Assembly (NCBI GenBank): GCA_025058955.1
Contig: JANXDV010000075.1
Location: 1 to 5,013 of the forward strand
Direction: 5' to 3'
DNA: 5,013 nt
Source: Archaeoglobaceae archaeon
Lineage (GTDB): Archaea > Halobacteriota > Archaeoglobi > Archaeoglobales > Archaeoglobaceae
Position 1 is the first letter of the stretch. Each line of letters starts with the position of its first letter. The notes below the pieces were generated by a model that saw nothing but the letters and a program-made list of their open reading frames with translations, searched no databases and had not been told where the DNA came from. Positions 1 through 4,497 of the stretch are shown here, one piece after another. The position numbers and the translations under genes are program-made.

Positions 1-499
1 CGCCATGGTGAGCATCCCAGTCAAGGATCAGGACTTTTCTAATTCCCCTCTTAAATAGCCACTTTACCATCACCGCAATATTGTTGATATAGCAAAATCC
101 CGCTCCAGTATATGGCTTTGCATGGTGCCCAGGTGGGCGAATCATTGCAAATGCGTTGTCAACTTCTCCTTCAAGAACCGCTTTAGCCCCTCTTATTGCT
201 CCACCAGCAGCAAGCAAAGCCTTTTCAAATACGCCGATGGGTATATTTGTGTCCATATCTATTACTCCACCCCTCTTGCTCTCCTCTCTAAGAAAATCGA
301 TGTATTCTTTTGTGTGCACTTCGAGAACGTCTTCGATACTCGCTTCAGTTGGTTCAAGGAGTTTAATCTCTGGAGAATCGAATATACCTTCCTCTTTAAG
401 TTGGTCTATTGTATAAGCTAACCTCTCCTTTCTCTCAGGATGAGTTGGAGTTTGTTCATGTTGAAGGTAAATGGGATGGAATACAATTCCTGTCACCAT
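1..499 (-). CDS. Histone deacetylase / acetoin utilization (AcuC-like) family protein, C-terminal part outside window
   Basis: Reading the minus strand from the ATG at 499 gives 166 open codons that run off the left edge. The start MVTGIVFHP and the HPERKERL segment (residues 20-27) are typical of the N-terminus of arginase-fold, zinc-dependent deacetylases. RPPGHHA (121-127) carries the catalytic His pair H125/H126. GFCYINN (134-140) follows, and DWDAHHG (160-166) holds zinc ligands D162 and H164. The third metal ligand and the catalytic Tyr would lie beyond the edge. Family members remove acetyl groups from lysines, polyamines or small amides. The substrate here is unknown; archaeal histones or enzymes are possible. 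Another in-frame ATG lies about 20 codons upstream, but 499 was chosen because it fits the family's usual N-terminus and sits about 25 bases from a TATA box. Family call secure, function inferred. Confidence 0.95.
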   Translation of the reverse strand, partial: MVTGIVFHPIYLQHEQTPTHPERKERLAYTIDQLKEEGIFDSPEIKLLEPTEASIEDVLEVHTKEYIDFLREESKRGGVIDMDTNIPIGVFEKALLAAGGAIRGAKAVLEGEVDNAFAMIRPPGHHAKPYTGAGFCYINNIAVMVKWLFKRGIRKVLILDWDAHHG

Positions 500-520
500 C
501 GGCTTAAGTTCCTGAAAGAA

Positions 521-535
521 TATTAAAATTTTACT
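521..535 (-). promoter_or_regulatory. BRE/TATA promoter of the deacetylase gene
   Basis: On the minus strand AGTAAA (535 to 530) matches the archaeal BRE pattern RNWAAW at every position. It is followed by TTTTAATA (528 to 521). The TATA centre is about 25 bases before the ATG at 499, so the transcript would be leaderless or nearly so. No convincing Shine-Dalgarno sequence precedes that ATG, which agrees. Confidence 0.6.
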
Positions 536-595
536 AAAGGAAAAATTAGCTCCATTGTGCATTGTAATTTTATTAAGGAATTGATTGAAAATTGC

Positions 596-609
596 AGAAA
601 GATTTAAAT
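596..609 (+). promoter_or_regulatory. BRE/TATA promoter of the small acidic protein gene
   Basis: AGAAAG (596-601, five of six BRE positions) directly precedes ATTTAAAT (602-609). The TATA centre is about 28 bases before the ATG at 634, so transcription should start within a few bases of the start codon. The divergent gap 500-633 holds this promoter and the deacetylase promoter and otherwise only AT-rich sequence. Confidence 0.65.
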
Positions 610-633
610 CTCGCTAAAGCCATCAAATAATCT

Positions 634-894
634 ATGGACGAGTTTGATTTTTTGGATGAAGAAGAAGAGGAGATCGTTGAGGGGGAGGATGGTGTTAAGC
701 TTGCAGAAATTTATAAACTGACTATGAAGCTTATTAGATTATTGGAGGATCTGAAAAGCGTCGAATTAAAGGAATCAGCATCTTTAATGCTAATAAGAGA
801 GCTTATTGGTGAGGACAAGGTTCTCTTGGGTCTTGCTTCGAAGATGCTCCAGGATATAAGCCTAAGATCCGACGGAGAAGACTACGTTAGCTAA
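634..894 (+). CDS. Small acidic helical protein of unknown function
   Basis: An 86-residue protein that I do not recognise. Its first 20 residues are extremely acidic (DEFDFLDEEEEEIVEGED). They are followed by a predicted helix at about 22-43 with regular Leu/Ile spacing (LAEIYKLTMKLIRLLEDL), a second at about 46-58 and a third at about 61-76, then a short polar tail. There is no signal peptide, membrane segment or metal-binding motif. This composition suggests a cytoplasmic helical bundle or coiled coil that binds a basic partner, but that is inference. The start is supported by the BRE/TATA promoter just upstream. The gene is divergent from the deacetylase and convergent with the flippase-like gene, overlapping its 3' end by 8 bases, so it appears monocistronic. 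The promoter, the clean start and the lack of any competing frame make it likely to be real. Confidence 0.75.
   Translation: MDEFDFLDEEEEEIVEGEDGVKLAEIYKLTMKLIRLLEDLKSVELKESASLMLIRELIGEDKVLLGLASKMLQDISLRSDGEDYVS
887..894. other. Convergent overlap of two stop codons
   Basis: The plus-strand gene ends with TAA at 892-894. The minus-strand flippase-like gene ends with TAA read from 889 to 887. The last codons of each therefore lie inside the other, leaving no intergenic space for separate terminators. Confidence 0.9.
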
Positions 895-1885
895 AGAATT
901 TTTTAATTGCCCTTGCGTTCAGAGATAGAGCACCAAATATTATGTTCAGATGGTAAGTTATAAGTCTCCAGAGTGCTACAAGAGATCCTAAGATGCTCAG
1001 ATCGACGAAGTTGGAGTAGAGATAAGCCATACTTGTTTCAGCAACACCGCTACTTCCTGGGGTGAGTGGTATAAGAGAGATCACAATTATGATCAACTGG
1101 GAAGTGTAGGAGAGTAGAATGCACGGATCTTGGTTGAAGGAGAGTAGGATCAATGAAGGGATCACAAAGCAAGCACTCCACATGAGTGCAGTGATCGTAA
1201 AGAGCATAGTTAGGTATAGTGGATCGGAAAGCAATTTTAAAGATCCCTCTCTAAAATTTTTCATTTCAATTTCAAGCCTATCCGCCAGCTTTTGTTTTTT
1301 CAAGATCTTATTTGCAAGTTTTGAGAACTTCTGAATGCTATTTTCATCTCTTAGAATTGTGTAGAGAAAATAAATGAAAAATATAAATATTATAATAAAA
1401 ATAATGGCAACCCTACTTCCAAGTTCAGAAGCGAAACCCGTGAAGATTAGAAATGTTGGAAGAGCGAGGATGAAGAAAAGGGAATCCAAAACTCTTTCGG
1501 TTATGACAACAAAGGTGCTTTTTCCTAAAGCCATGCCACTGTCGGAAAGCATTTTAATTCTCAAAGGTTCACCTCCAGCAGAGGACGGAGTAATCGCTGC
1601 TAAGAACATGCTGTTTAATGTGATCTCAATCGCTCTTGTATAAGACATTTCAAATTGGAGATGCTTTGAAATTTTTTTGAGTCTAAAAGCCCAAAGAAAC
1701 CAGAAAAAAGCTTGACAAAGAATTGCTAAAAGAATGAAGGTGAAATTAACTCTTAAGATAATTTCCCAGGTTAAACTCGTTTCGGTGATCTTAAAAATTA
1801 GGATCGTCGTGATCAGGCTTATTAAGATCCCGAGGAGAGCGGATCTTAGAGCACTCAAACTCAACCCCTTCTCGAAGTATTTCAA
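887..1885 (-). CDS. UPF0104 / flippase-like integral membrane protein (lysylphosphatidylglycerol synthase TM family)
   Basis: A 332-residue multi-pass membrane protein with hydrophobic segments at about 14-32, 43-66, 87-100, 134-151, 158-176, 225-250, 260-276 and 296-322. The family's two signature loops are present: TPSSAGGEP (99-107, followed by LRIKML) and LTPGSSGVAE (274-283). TERVLD (129-134) is a further conserved patch. This fold corresponds to the transmembrane half of MprF-type enzymes and to YbhN/AglD-like proteins, which are thought to move lipid-linked substrates across membranes. There is no C-terminal aminoacyl-transferase domain, so lipid lysinylation is not expected. The assigned start is TTG at 1885, four codons after an in-frame TAA. 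TTG at 1864 or 1858 is possible, since a TATA-like element lies just upstream. It is the third gene of the S6e-methyltransferase operon. Substrate unknown. Confidence 0.88.
   Translation of the reverse strand: MKYFEKGLSLSALRSALLGILISLITTILIFKITETSLTWEIILRVNFTFILLAILCQAFFWFLWAFRLKKISKHLQFEMSYTRAIEITLNSMFLAAITPSSAGGEPLRIKMLSDSGMALGKSTFVVITERVLDSLFFILALPTFLIFTGFASELGSRVAIIFIIIFIFFIYFLYTILRDENSIQKFSKLANKILKKQKLADRLEIEMKNFREGSLKLLSDPLYLTMLFTITALMWSACFVIPSLILLSFNQDPCILLSYTSQLIIIVISLIPLTPGSSGVAETSMAYLYSNFVDLSILGSLVALWRLITYHLNIIFGALSLNARAIKKFFS
899..904 (+). terminator. Possible oligo-T terminator of the small acidic gene
   Basis: A run of six T begins five bases after the TAA at 892-894. Archaeal RNA polymerase often terminates at oligo-T without a hairpin. 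The run also encodes Lys/Phe codons at the end of the convergent gene, so it could be coincidental. Confidence 0.35.
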
Positions 1886-1887
1886 AG

Positions 1888-1897
1888 GTTTATAAGC
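1888..1897 (-). promoter_or_regulatory. TATA-like 10-mer in the methyltransferase/flippase gap
   Basis: The minus strand reads GCTTATAAAC, identical to the core of the S6e promoter at 2911-2920. It fills nearly all of the 12-base gap between the two genes. An internal promoter here would start transcription near 1867, just before in-frame TTG codons at 1864 and 1858. The BRE match upstream is poor (about four of six), so this is weak. Confidence 0.3.
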
Positions 1898-2512
1898 TTA
1901 TGGCACCCTTCCCGAAATGATCACGACAAGTTTACTCCAGAATCTATATGGTCCTATTTCCACATATTCAATCTCTTTTAGACCGGCTTTTTTAAACCAC
2001 TCTATGCATTGTTCTGTTGATGGAAATAGCATTAATTTTTCTGCGATTTTTCTTATTAAAAGATTTTTAGGTTTTCTTGGTGCAAGAATCACAACTTTTC
2101 CACCACTCTTTGTAACCCTAACCATTTCAGAGATCCCTTTTATAGGGTTTGGCCAATACTCTATGCTTCCAGCAGAAATTGCAGAGTCAAAGCTTTTATC
2201 TTTGAATGGTAGATTTTCAGAATCTCCAAGGAAGAAATTTGCTTTCAATTTTCTCTTTGCTCTCTTAATCTGCTCCAAAGTTAGATCAACACAAAAAATT
2301 CTTTCAGGTTGGACTTTTTTTGCAATCTCAAGTGTTGTAAATCCAGTGCCACTTCCAACTTCTAAAACGAGATCTTTTTCATCGAGCTCCGCAAAATCGA
2401 CAACTTTTCTTCTCATCTCTTCAGAATAAAAAATCGGATTGACGTAGTCGTAGATTTTTGAAAAATATCTGTAAAAGCTCTGAGCCCGATCTTTATGATC
2501 AAGTAGAGCCAT
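1898..2512 (-). CDS. SAM-dependent methyltransferase resembling plant MPBQ/MSBQ methyltransferase (VTE3)
   Basis: A 204-residue class I methyltransferase. Motif I is VLEVGSGTGFT (49-59), the acidic residue binding the SAM ribose is D76 in CVDLT, and GDSENLPF (96-103) and SAGSIEYWP (113-121) follow. The N-terminal FYRYFSKIYDYVNP (13-26), the block SIEYWPNP, MLFPSTEQ (161-168) and EWFKKAG (171-177) closely match what I remember of plant VTE3. That enzyme methylates the aromatic ring of plastoquinone and tocopherol precursors and is known to be closer to archaeal than to cyanobacterial enzymes. The plant plastid transit peptide and C-terminal membrane helix are absent. A role in ring methylation of a quinone-like or other isoprenoid substrate is inference. 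Its ATG follows the S6e TAG with no gap, so translation is probably coupled. Confidence 0.85.
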   Translation of the reverse strand: MALLDHKDRAQSFYRYFSKIYDYVNPIFYSEEMRRKVVDFAELDEKDLVLEVGSGTGFTTLEIAKKVQPERIFCVDLTLEQIKRAKRKLKANFFLGDSENLPFKDKSFDSAISAGSIEYWPNPIKGISEMVRVTKSGGKVVILAPRKPKNLLIRKIAEKLMLFPSTEQCIEWFKKAGLKEIEYVEIGPYRFWSKLVVIISGRVP

Positions 2513-2890
2513 CTATTTGATGATCTCTTCAAGTGGAACTTTTCCGTGTTTCACAACTTTTAGGTTGATCTGCAAAACATCTTTTGAAATTACTCTGCCT
2601 CTAACGATCTTTCTCTTCCTAAAACCGGGCTCTTTAGGCTTGAAGCCAATACCACCTGACAATAGGATCTTTTTTCTTCCCGCTCCCGGAATGTCTGGGC
2701 GCATTGGAAAACCATCTTTATCTGATCCACCAGTTATTTCAAGTTCGTAGTCAGGTGGAAGATCGAGAATAGTTCCGCTTATTTTTTCTCCGATCTGTTT
2801 TCCTACAAGCCTGTTAGCATTTGCTCCGCTGACTGTTTTCTGATAAGCCTTGCCAGTTTTTGGATCTGAGACGACGACTTTGAACTCCAT
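2513..2890 (-). CDS. rps6e: Small-subunit ribosomal protein S6e
   Basis: A 125-residue protein with the S6e pattern: MEFKVVVSDPKTG at the start, the GGSDKDGFPMRPD signature at 54-66, and the basic GFRKRKIVRG segment at 89-98. It binds 16S rRNA in the 30S subunit. The length matches archaeal S6e; the long eukaryotic C-terminal tail with phosphorylated serines is missing, as expected. The frame is open up to an ATG at 2986, but that would add 32 residues unlike S6e and overlap the divergent gene. The ATG at 2890 fits the family and lies about 25 bases from a TATA box, so the transcript is probably leaderless. It heads the operon with the methyltransferase and membrane protein. Placing a ribosomal protein first would tie their expression to growth rate. 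Confidence 0.97.
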   Translation of the reverse strand: MEFKVVVSDPKTGKAYQKTVSGANANRLVGKQIGEKISGTILDLPPDYELEITGGSDKDGFPMRPDIPGAGRKKILLSGGIGFKPKEPGFRKRKIVRGRVISKDVLQINLKVVKHGKVPLEEIIK

Positions 2891-2904
2891 ACCCCTGCCT
2901 TTTT

Positions 2905-2926
2905 CGAAATGTTTATAAGCATTGCT
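2905..2926. promoter_or_regulatory. Shared divergent promoter with a single near-palindromic TATA box
   Basis: GTTTATAAGC at 2911-2920 matches its own reverse complement at eight of ten bases. On the plus strand CGAAAT (2905-2910) precedes TTTATAA. On the minus strand AGCAAT (2926 to 2921) precedes TTATAAA. Each is a five-of-six BRE match. The centre at 2915 is 26 bases from the plus-strand ATG (2941) and 25 bases from the minus-strand ATG (2890). The whole intergenic gap is only 50 bases and shows no other TATA candidate. Confidence 0.7.
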
Positions 2927-2940
2927 AATCCGCTGGCAGT

Positions 2941-3804
2941 ATGGTGAAGCTTGAGAAGATGTTATTTCCAACGGATTTCTCTCCATACAGCATGATTGTA
3001 ACGGAATTTTTGGAAGATCTTAAAAATGCAGGAGTTAAAGAGATTGGCATTCTCTTCATTGTTAATACTGCGAGGCTTAGCTCTGTTAGTGGCGGCTTCG
3101 ATCTCGGAAGATATGTAGAGCTCGAGGAAAAGAGAGCGGAAGAAGAGCTACCAAAAATTTTAGAAAGGATTGAAAAAGCCGGAATGAAGGCAAAGGTGGT
3201 CAAACCATTCCCTTCAGGAGATCCCGTGAACGAAATTGTTAAATCCTCAAAATCCTATGACTTTATCTCAATTGGTGCAAGAGGGAGAGGCATATTCAAG
3301 GAAATTTTACTTGGGAGCGTTTCTGAAGGGGTTTTGAGGAGATCTGATATACCAGTTTATGTTTTTAAATCAAGAACTGAGATTTTAGAAAGTGGTGTAA
3401 AGTGTTACAAGCCTTGTGAAGACTTATTTGCAAGAATTCTTGTAGCTTATGATTTTTCAAAACATTCTCAGAAATGCTTGGAATATGCTACAGAAATAGC
3501 AAAGAGAACACGTGGAGAGATGATCTTGCTATATGTAGAAGAAGATGGAAAAGACAAAAAGGATAACTTAAAAGCGGTTGCAGAAGATTTGAGAGCTAAG
3601 GGTATCAGTGTAATTGACATAAAGGCTTCTGGATCTCCAGTAAAAGTGATATTATCAAAACAAGCGGAGATGAAGGCAACAACAGTATTCTTAGGCTCTC
3701 GTGGCTTAAGCTTGCCAAGGTCATTAATAGGCGGTAGCGTTTCCGATCCAGTGGTAAGAGCGGTAGAAGTTCCAGTATTTGTTTCAAAGGGTCCGAAGGA
3801 ATGA
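2941..3804 (+). CDS. Tandem-domain universal stress protein (UspA family)
   Basis: A 287-residue cytoplasmic protein of two Usp domains. Domain 1 (about 5-143) starts at KMLFPTDFS with D12 and has the nucleotide-binding signature G-2x-G-9x-G-S at G112-G115-G125-S126. Domain 2 (about 163-283) starts at RILVAYDFS with D171 and has the same signature at G252-G255-G265-S266. Both halves keep the adenine-site Asp and the phosphate-binding glycines, so both should bind ATP or a related nucleotide. Such fused pairs normally form a pseudo-dimer. The linker carries C155 and C159. The start at 2941 is set by the TATA box 26 bases upstream; there is no Shine-Dalgarno, so leaderless translation is likely. 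The gene overlaps the next by ATGA. Cellular role not deducible; stress or metabolic signalling is the family's general theme. Confidence 0.93.
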   Translation: MVKLEKMLFPTDFSPYSMIVTEFLEDLKNAGVKEIGILFIVNTARLSSVSGGFDLGRYVELEEKRAEEELPKILERIEKAGMKAKVVKPFPSGDPVNEIVKSSKSYDFISIGARGRGIFKEILLGSVSEGVLRRSDIPVYVFKSRTEILESGVKCYKPCEDLFARILVAYDFSKHSQKCLEYATEIAKRTRGEMILLYVEEDGKDKKDNLKAVAEDLRAKGISVIDIKASGSPVKVILSKQAEMKATTVFLGSRGLSLPRSLIGGSVSDPVVRAVEVPVFVSKGPKE

Positions 3805-4292
3805 GGCTCAAAGGCAGAGCTTGGAAATTTGGAGATGATATTTCCACCGATCACATAACCCCAGGGAGATACTACCATCTAAGAAGCAACATCTCAGAGC
3901 TTGCTAAGCATATAATGGAGGACGCGGATCCAGATTTCATGAGAAAATTCAAACCAGGAGACTTCATTGTAGCGGGCAAGAACTTTGGGATGGGTAGTAG
4001 CAGAGAGCACGCTCCATTGGCTTTAAAGACCGCTGGCGTTAGTGTGGTAATCGCAAAATCTTTTGCGAGGATCTTTTACAGGAATGCAATAAACATCGGA
4101 TTACCATTGCTGATAGCTCCAACCGATGAAATTGAGAATGGAGAAGAAATGGAGATCGATTTGTCCAAGGGTATAATCTACACAAAGAGGGGAGAAATTA
4201 GGGCAAAGAGTTTACCAGAAATCATGATAAAGATCTTGAATGAGGGAGGACTTGTAAATTACATAAAGAAACACGGAGATTTGGAAATTTAA
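3801..4292 (+). CDS. leuD: 3-isopropylmalate dehydratase-type small subunit (LeuD/homoaconitase swivel domain)
   Basis: A 163-residue aconitase-superfamily swivelling domain, normal length for an archaeal small subunit. WKFGDDISTDHITPGRY (8-24) is the family N-terminus. GKNFGMGSSREHAP (59-72) contains the GSSREHA motif whose Arg contacts substrate. AKSFARIFYRNAINIGLP (85-102) is also conserved. With a separate iron-sulfur large subunit (LeuC type, not in this window), members isomerise 2-isopropylmalate, methylmalate/citramalate or homocitrate intermediates. The specificity loop after GRY reads YHLRSN rather than the YLRT or YLVY motifs described for methanogen paralogues, so substrate is open. 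The start ATG overlaps the stress-protein stop by four bases, implying translational coupling in a two-gene operon. Family certain; the leuD symbol is provisional. Confidence 0.88.
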   Translation: MRLKGRAWKFGDDISTDHITPGRYYHLRSNISELAKHIMEDADPDFMRKFKPGDFIVAGKNFGMGSSREHAPLALKTAGVSVVIAKSFARIFYRNAINIGLPLLIAPTDEIENGEEMEIDLSKGIIYTKRGEIRAKSLPEIMIKILNEGGLVNYIKKHGDLEI

Positions 4293-4320
4293 TTTCATAA
4301 GAATATTTTTATGAGATCAT

Positions 4321-4497
4321 ATGAGCAATTTATGGCAAAGTTTTTTTAACTATTTAAATACTACAAATATGAAAAGAAGCGCACAAATATTTTTTCAATT
4401 TTTCAAAGCTCACCGCTTCAAAGAGGAATTTCAGAGAGATCTAGATCTAAATATTGCATGCAAAAAATGTGAATGGCGGAGGAAATGCGATGTTTGA
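4321..4497 (+). CDS. Putative 58-residue CxxCx5C small protein overlapping carS
   Basis: ATG at 4321 opens 58 codons ending in TGA at 4495-4497. The frame is closed upstream by TGA at 4312. The product starts MSNLWQSFFNYLNTTN. An amphipathic basic/aromatic stretch (about 18-37, SAQIFFQFFKAHRFKEEF) follows, then RDLDLNIA, and it ends CKKCEWRRKCDV with C47, C50 and C56. The Cys-x2-Cys-x5-Cys ending resembles the last three cysteines of iron-sulfur or zinc sites, for example in Cas4/RecB-type nucleases, but no nuclease domain is present. It overlaps carS by 8 bases and contains the carS ribosome binding site, suggesting coupling. The start is uncertain: no good Shine-Dalgarno is visible, and M17 (4369) is an alternative. 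I do not recognise a family. It could be a chance ORF. Confidence 0.5.
   Translation: MSNLWQSFFNYLNTTNMKRSAQIFFQFFKAHRFKEEFQRDLDLNIACKKCEWRRKCDV
4341..4347 (+). terminator. Possible oligo-T terminator after leuD
   Basis: A run of seven T lies about 50 bases after the leuD stop, with a shorter T5 run at 4306-4310. Either could end the stress-protein/leuD transcript in the archaeal oligo-T manner. The T7 run also falls in frame within the small ORF beginning at 4321, so if that ORF is translated from 4321 the run cannot be an efficient terminator. Confidence 0.3.
4351..4360 (+). promoter_or_regulatory. Possible TATA box upstream of carS
   Basis: TATTTAAATA is a good TATA-like sequence following the T7 run. 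Transcription would begin near 4382, giving carS a leader of roughly 105 bases. The BRE upstream is not purine-rich, so support is modest. If used, it would exclude both candidate starts of the small ORF. Confidence 0.35.
4478..4482 (+). promoter_or_regulatory. Strong Shine-Dalgarno for carS
   Basis: GGAGG lies seven bases before the ATG at 4490. It is the only clear, canonically spaced Shine-Dalgarno in the window, and it fixes the carS start. The leaderless-type genes here lack one. Its presence implies that carS is translated from an internal position on a longer transcript. Confidence 0.8.

Noticed and set aside
122..421. Two overlapping plus-strand ORFs within 122-421
   Set aside because: Both are antisense to a coherent deacetylase reading frame with catalytic motifs, and their products are low-complexity Ser/Cys/Phe-rich sequence without family resemblance.
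1374..1643. Plus-strand ORFs inside the flippase-like gene (1119-1334 and 1374-1643)
   Set aside because: The opposite strand encodes a continuous membrane protein with both family loops; these products look like reverse-strand translations of hydrophobic codons.
1917..2429. A 170-codon plus-strand ORF antisense to the methyltransferase, with its ATG about 25 bases from a TATA-like element
   Set aside because: The translation has no recognisable domain, and the opposite frame holds a clear, motif-complete methyltransferase. The TATA spacing is intriguing but probably chance; an antisense RNA rather than a protein is the only plausible product.
2891..2986. N-terminal extension of S6e to the ATG at 2986
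   Set aside because: The extra 32 residues do not resemble S6e, would overlap the first codons of the stress protein gene, and would place the promoter inside the coding region.
3468..3878. Minus-strand ORFs of 80-136 codons across 2925-3878
   Set aside because: They are shadows of the stress protein and leuD frames, which carry intact signature motifs on the plus strand.
4437..4448. Perfect 12-base palindrome AGATCTAGATCT
   Set aside because: It lies within the small ORF, encodes part of RDLDL, has no spacer or flanking symmetry, and is short enough to arise by chance in GATC-rich DNA like this. It could be revisited as an operator for carS only if conserved.
4293..4489. Search for a riboswitch or structured RNA between leuD and carS
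   Set aside because: No long inverted repeats or known aptamer consensus are visible by eye. The region is AT-rich with T-runs and is better explained by a terminator, a possible promoter and the small ORF.
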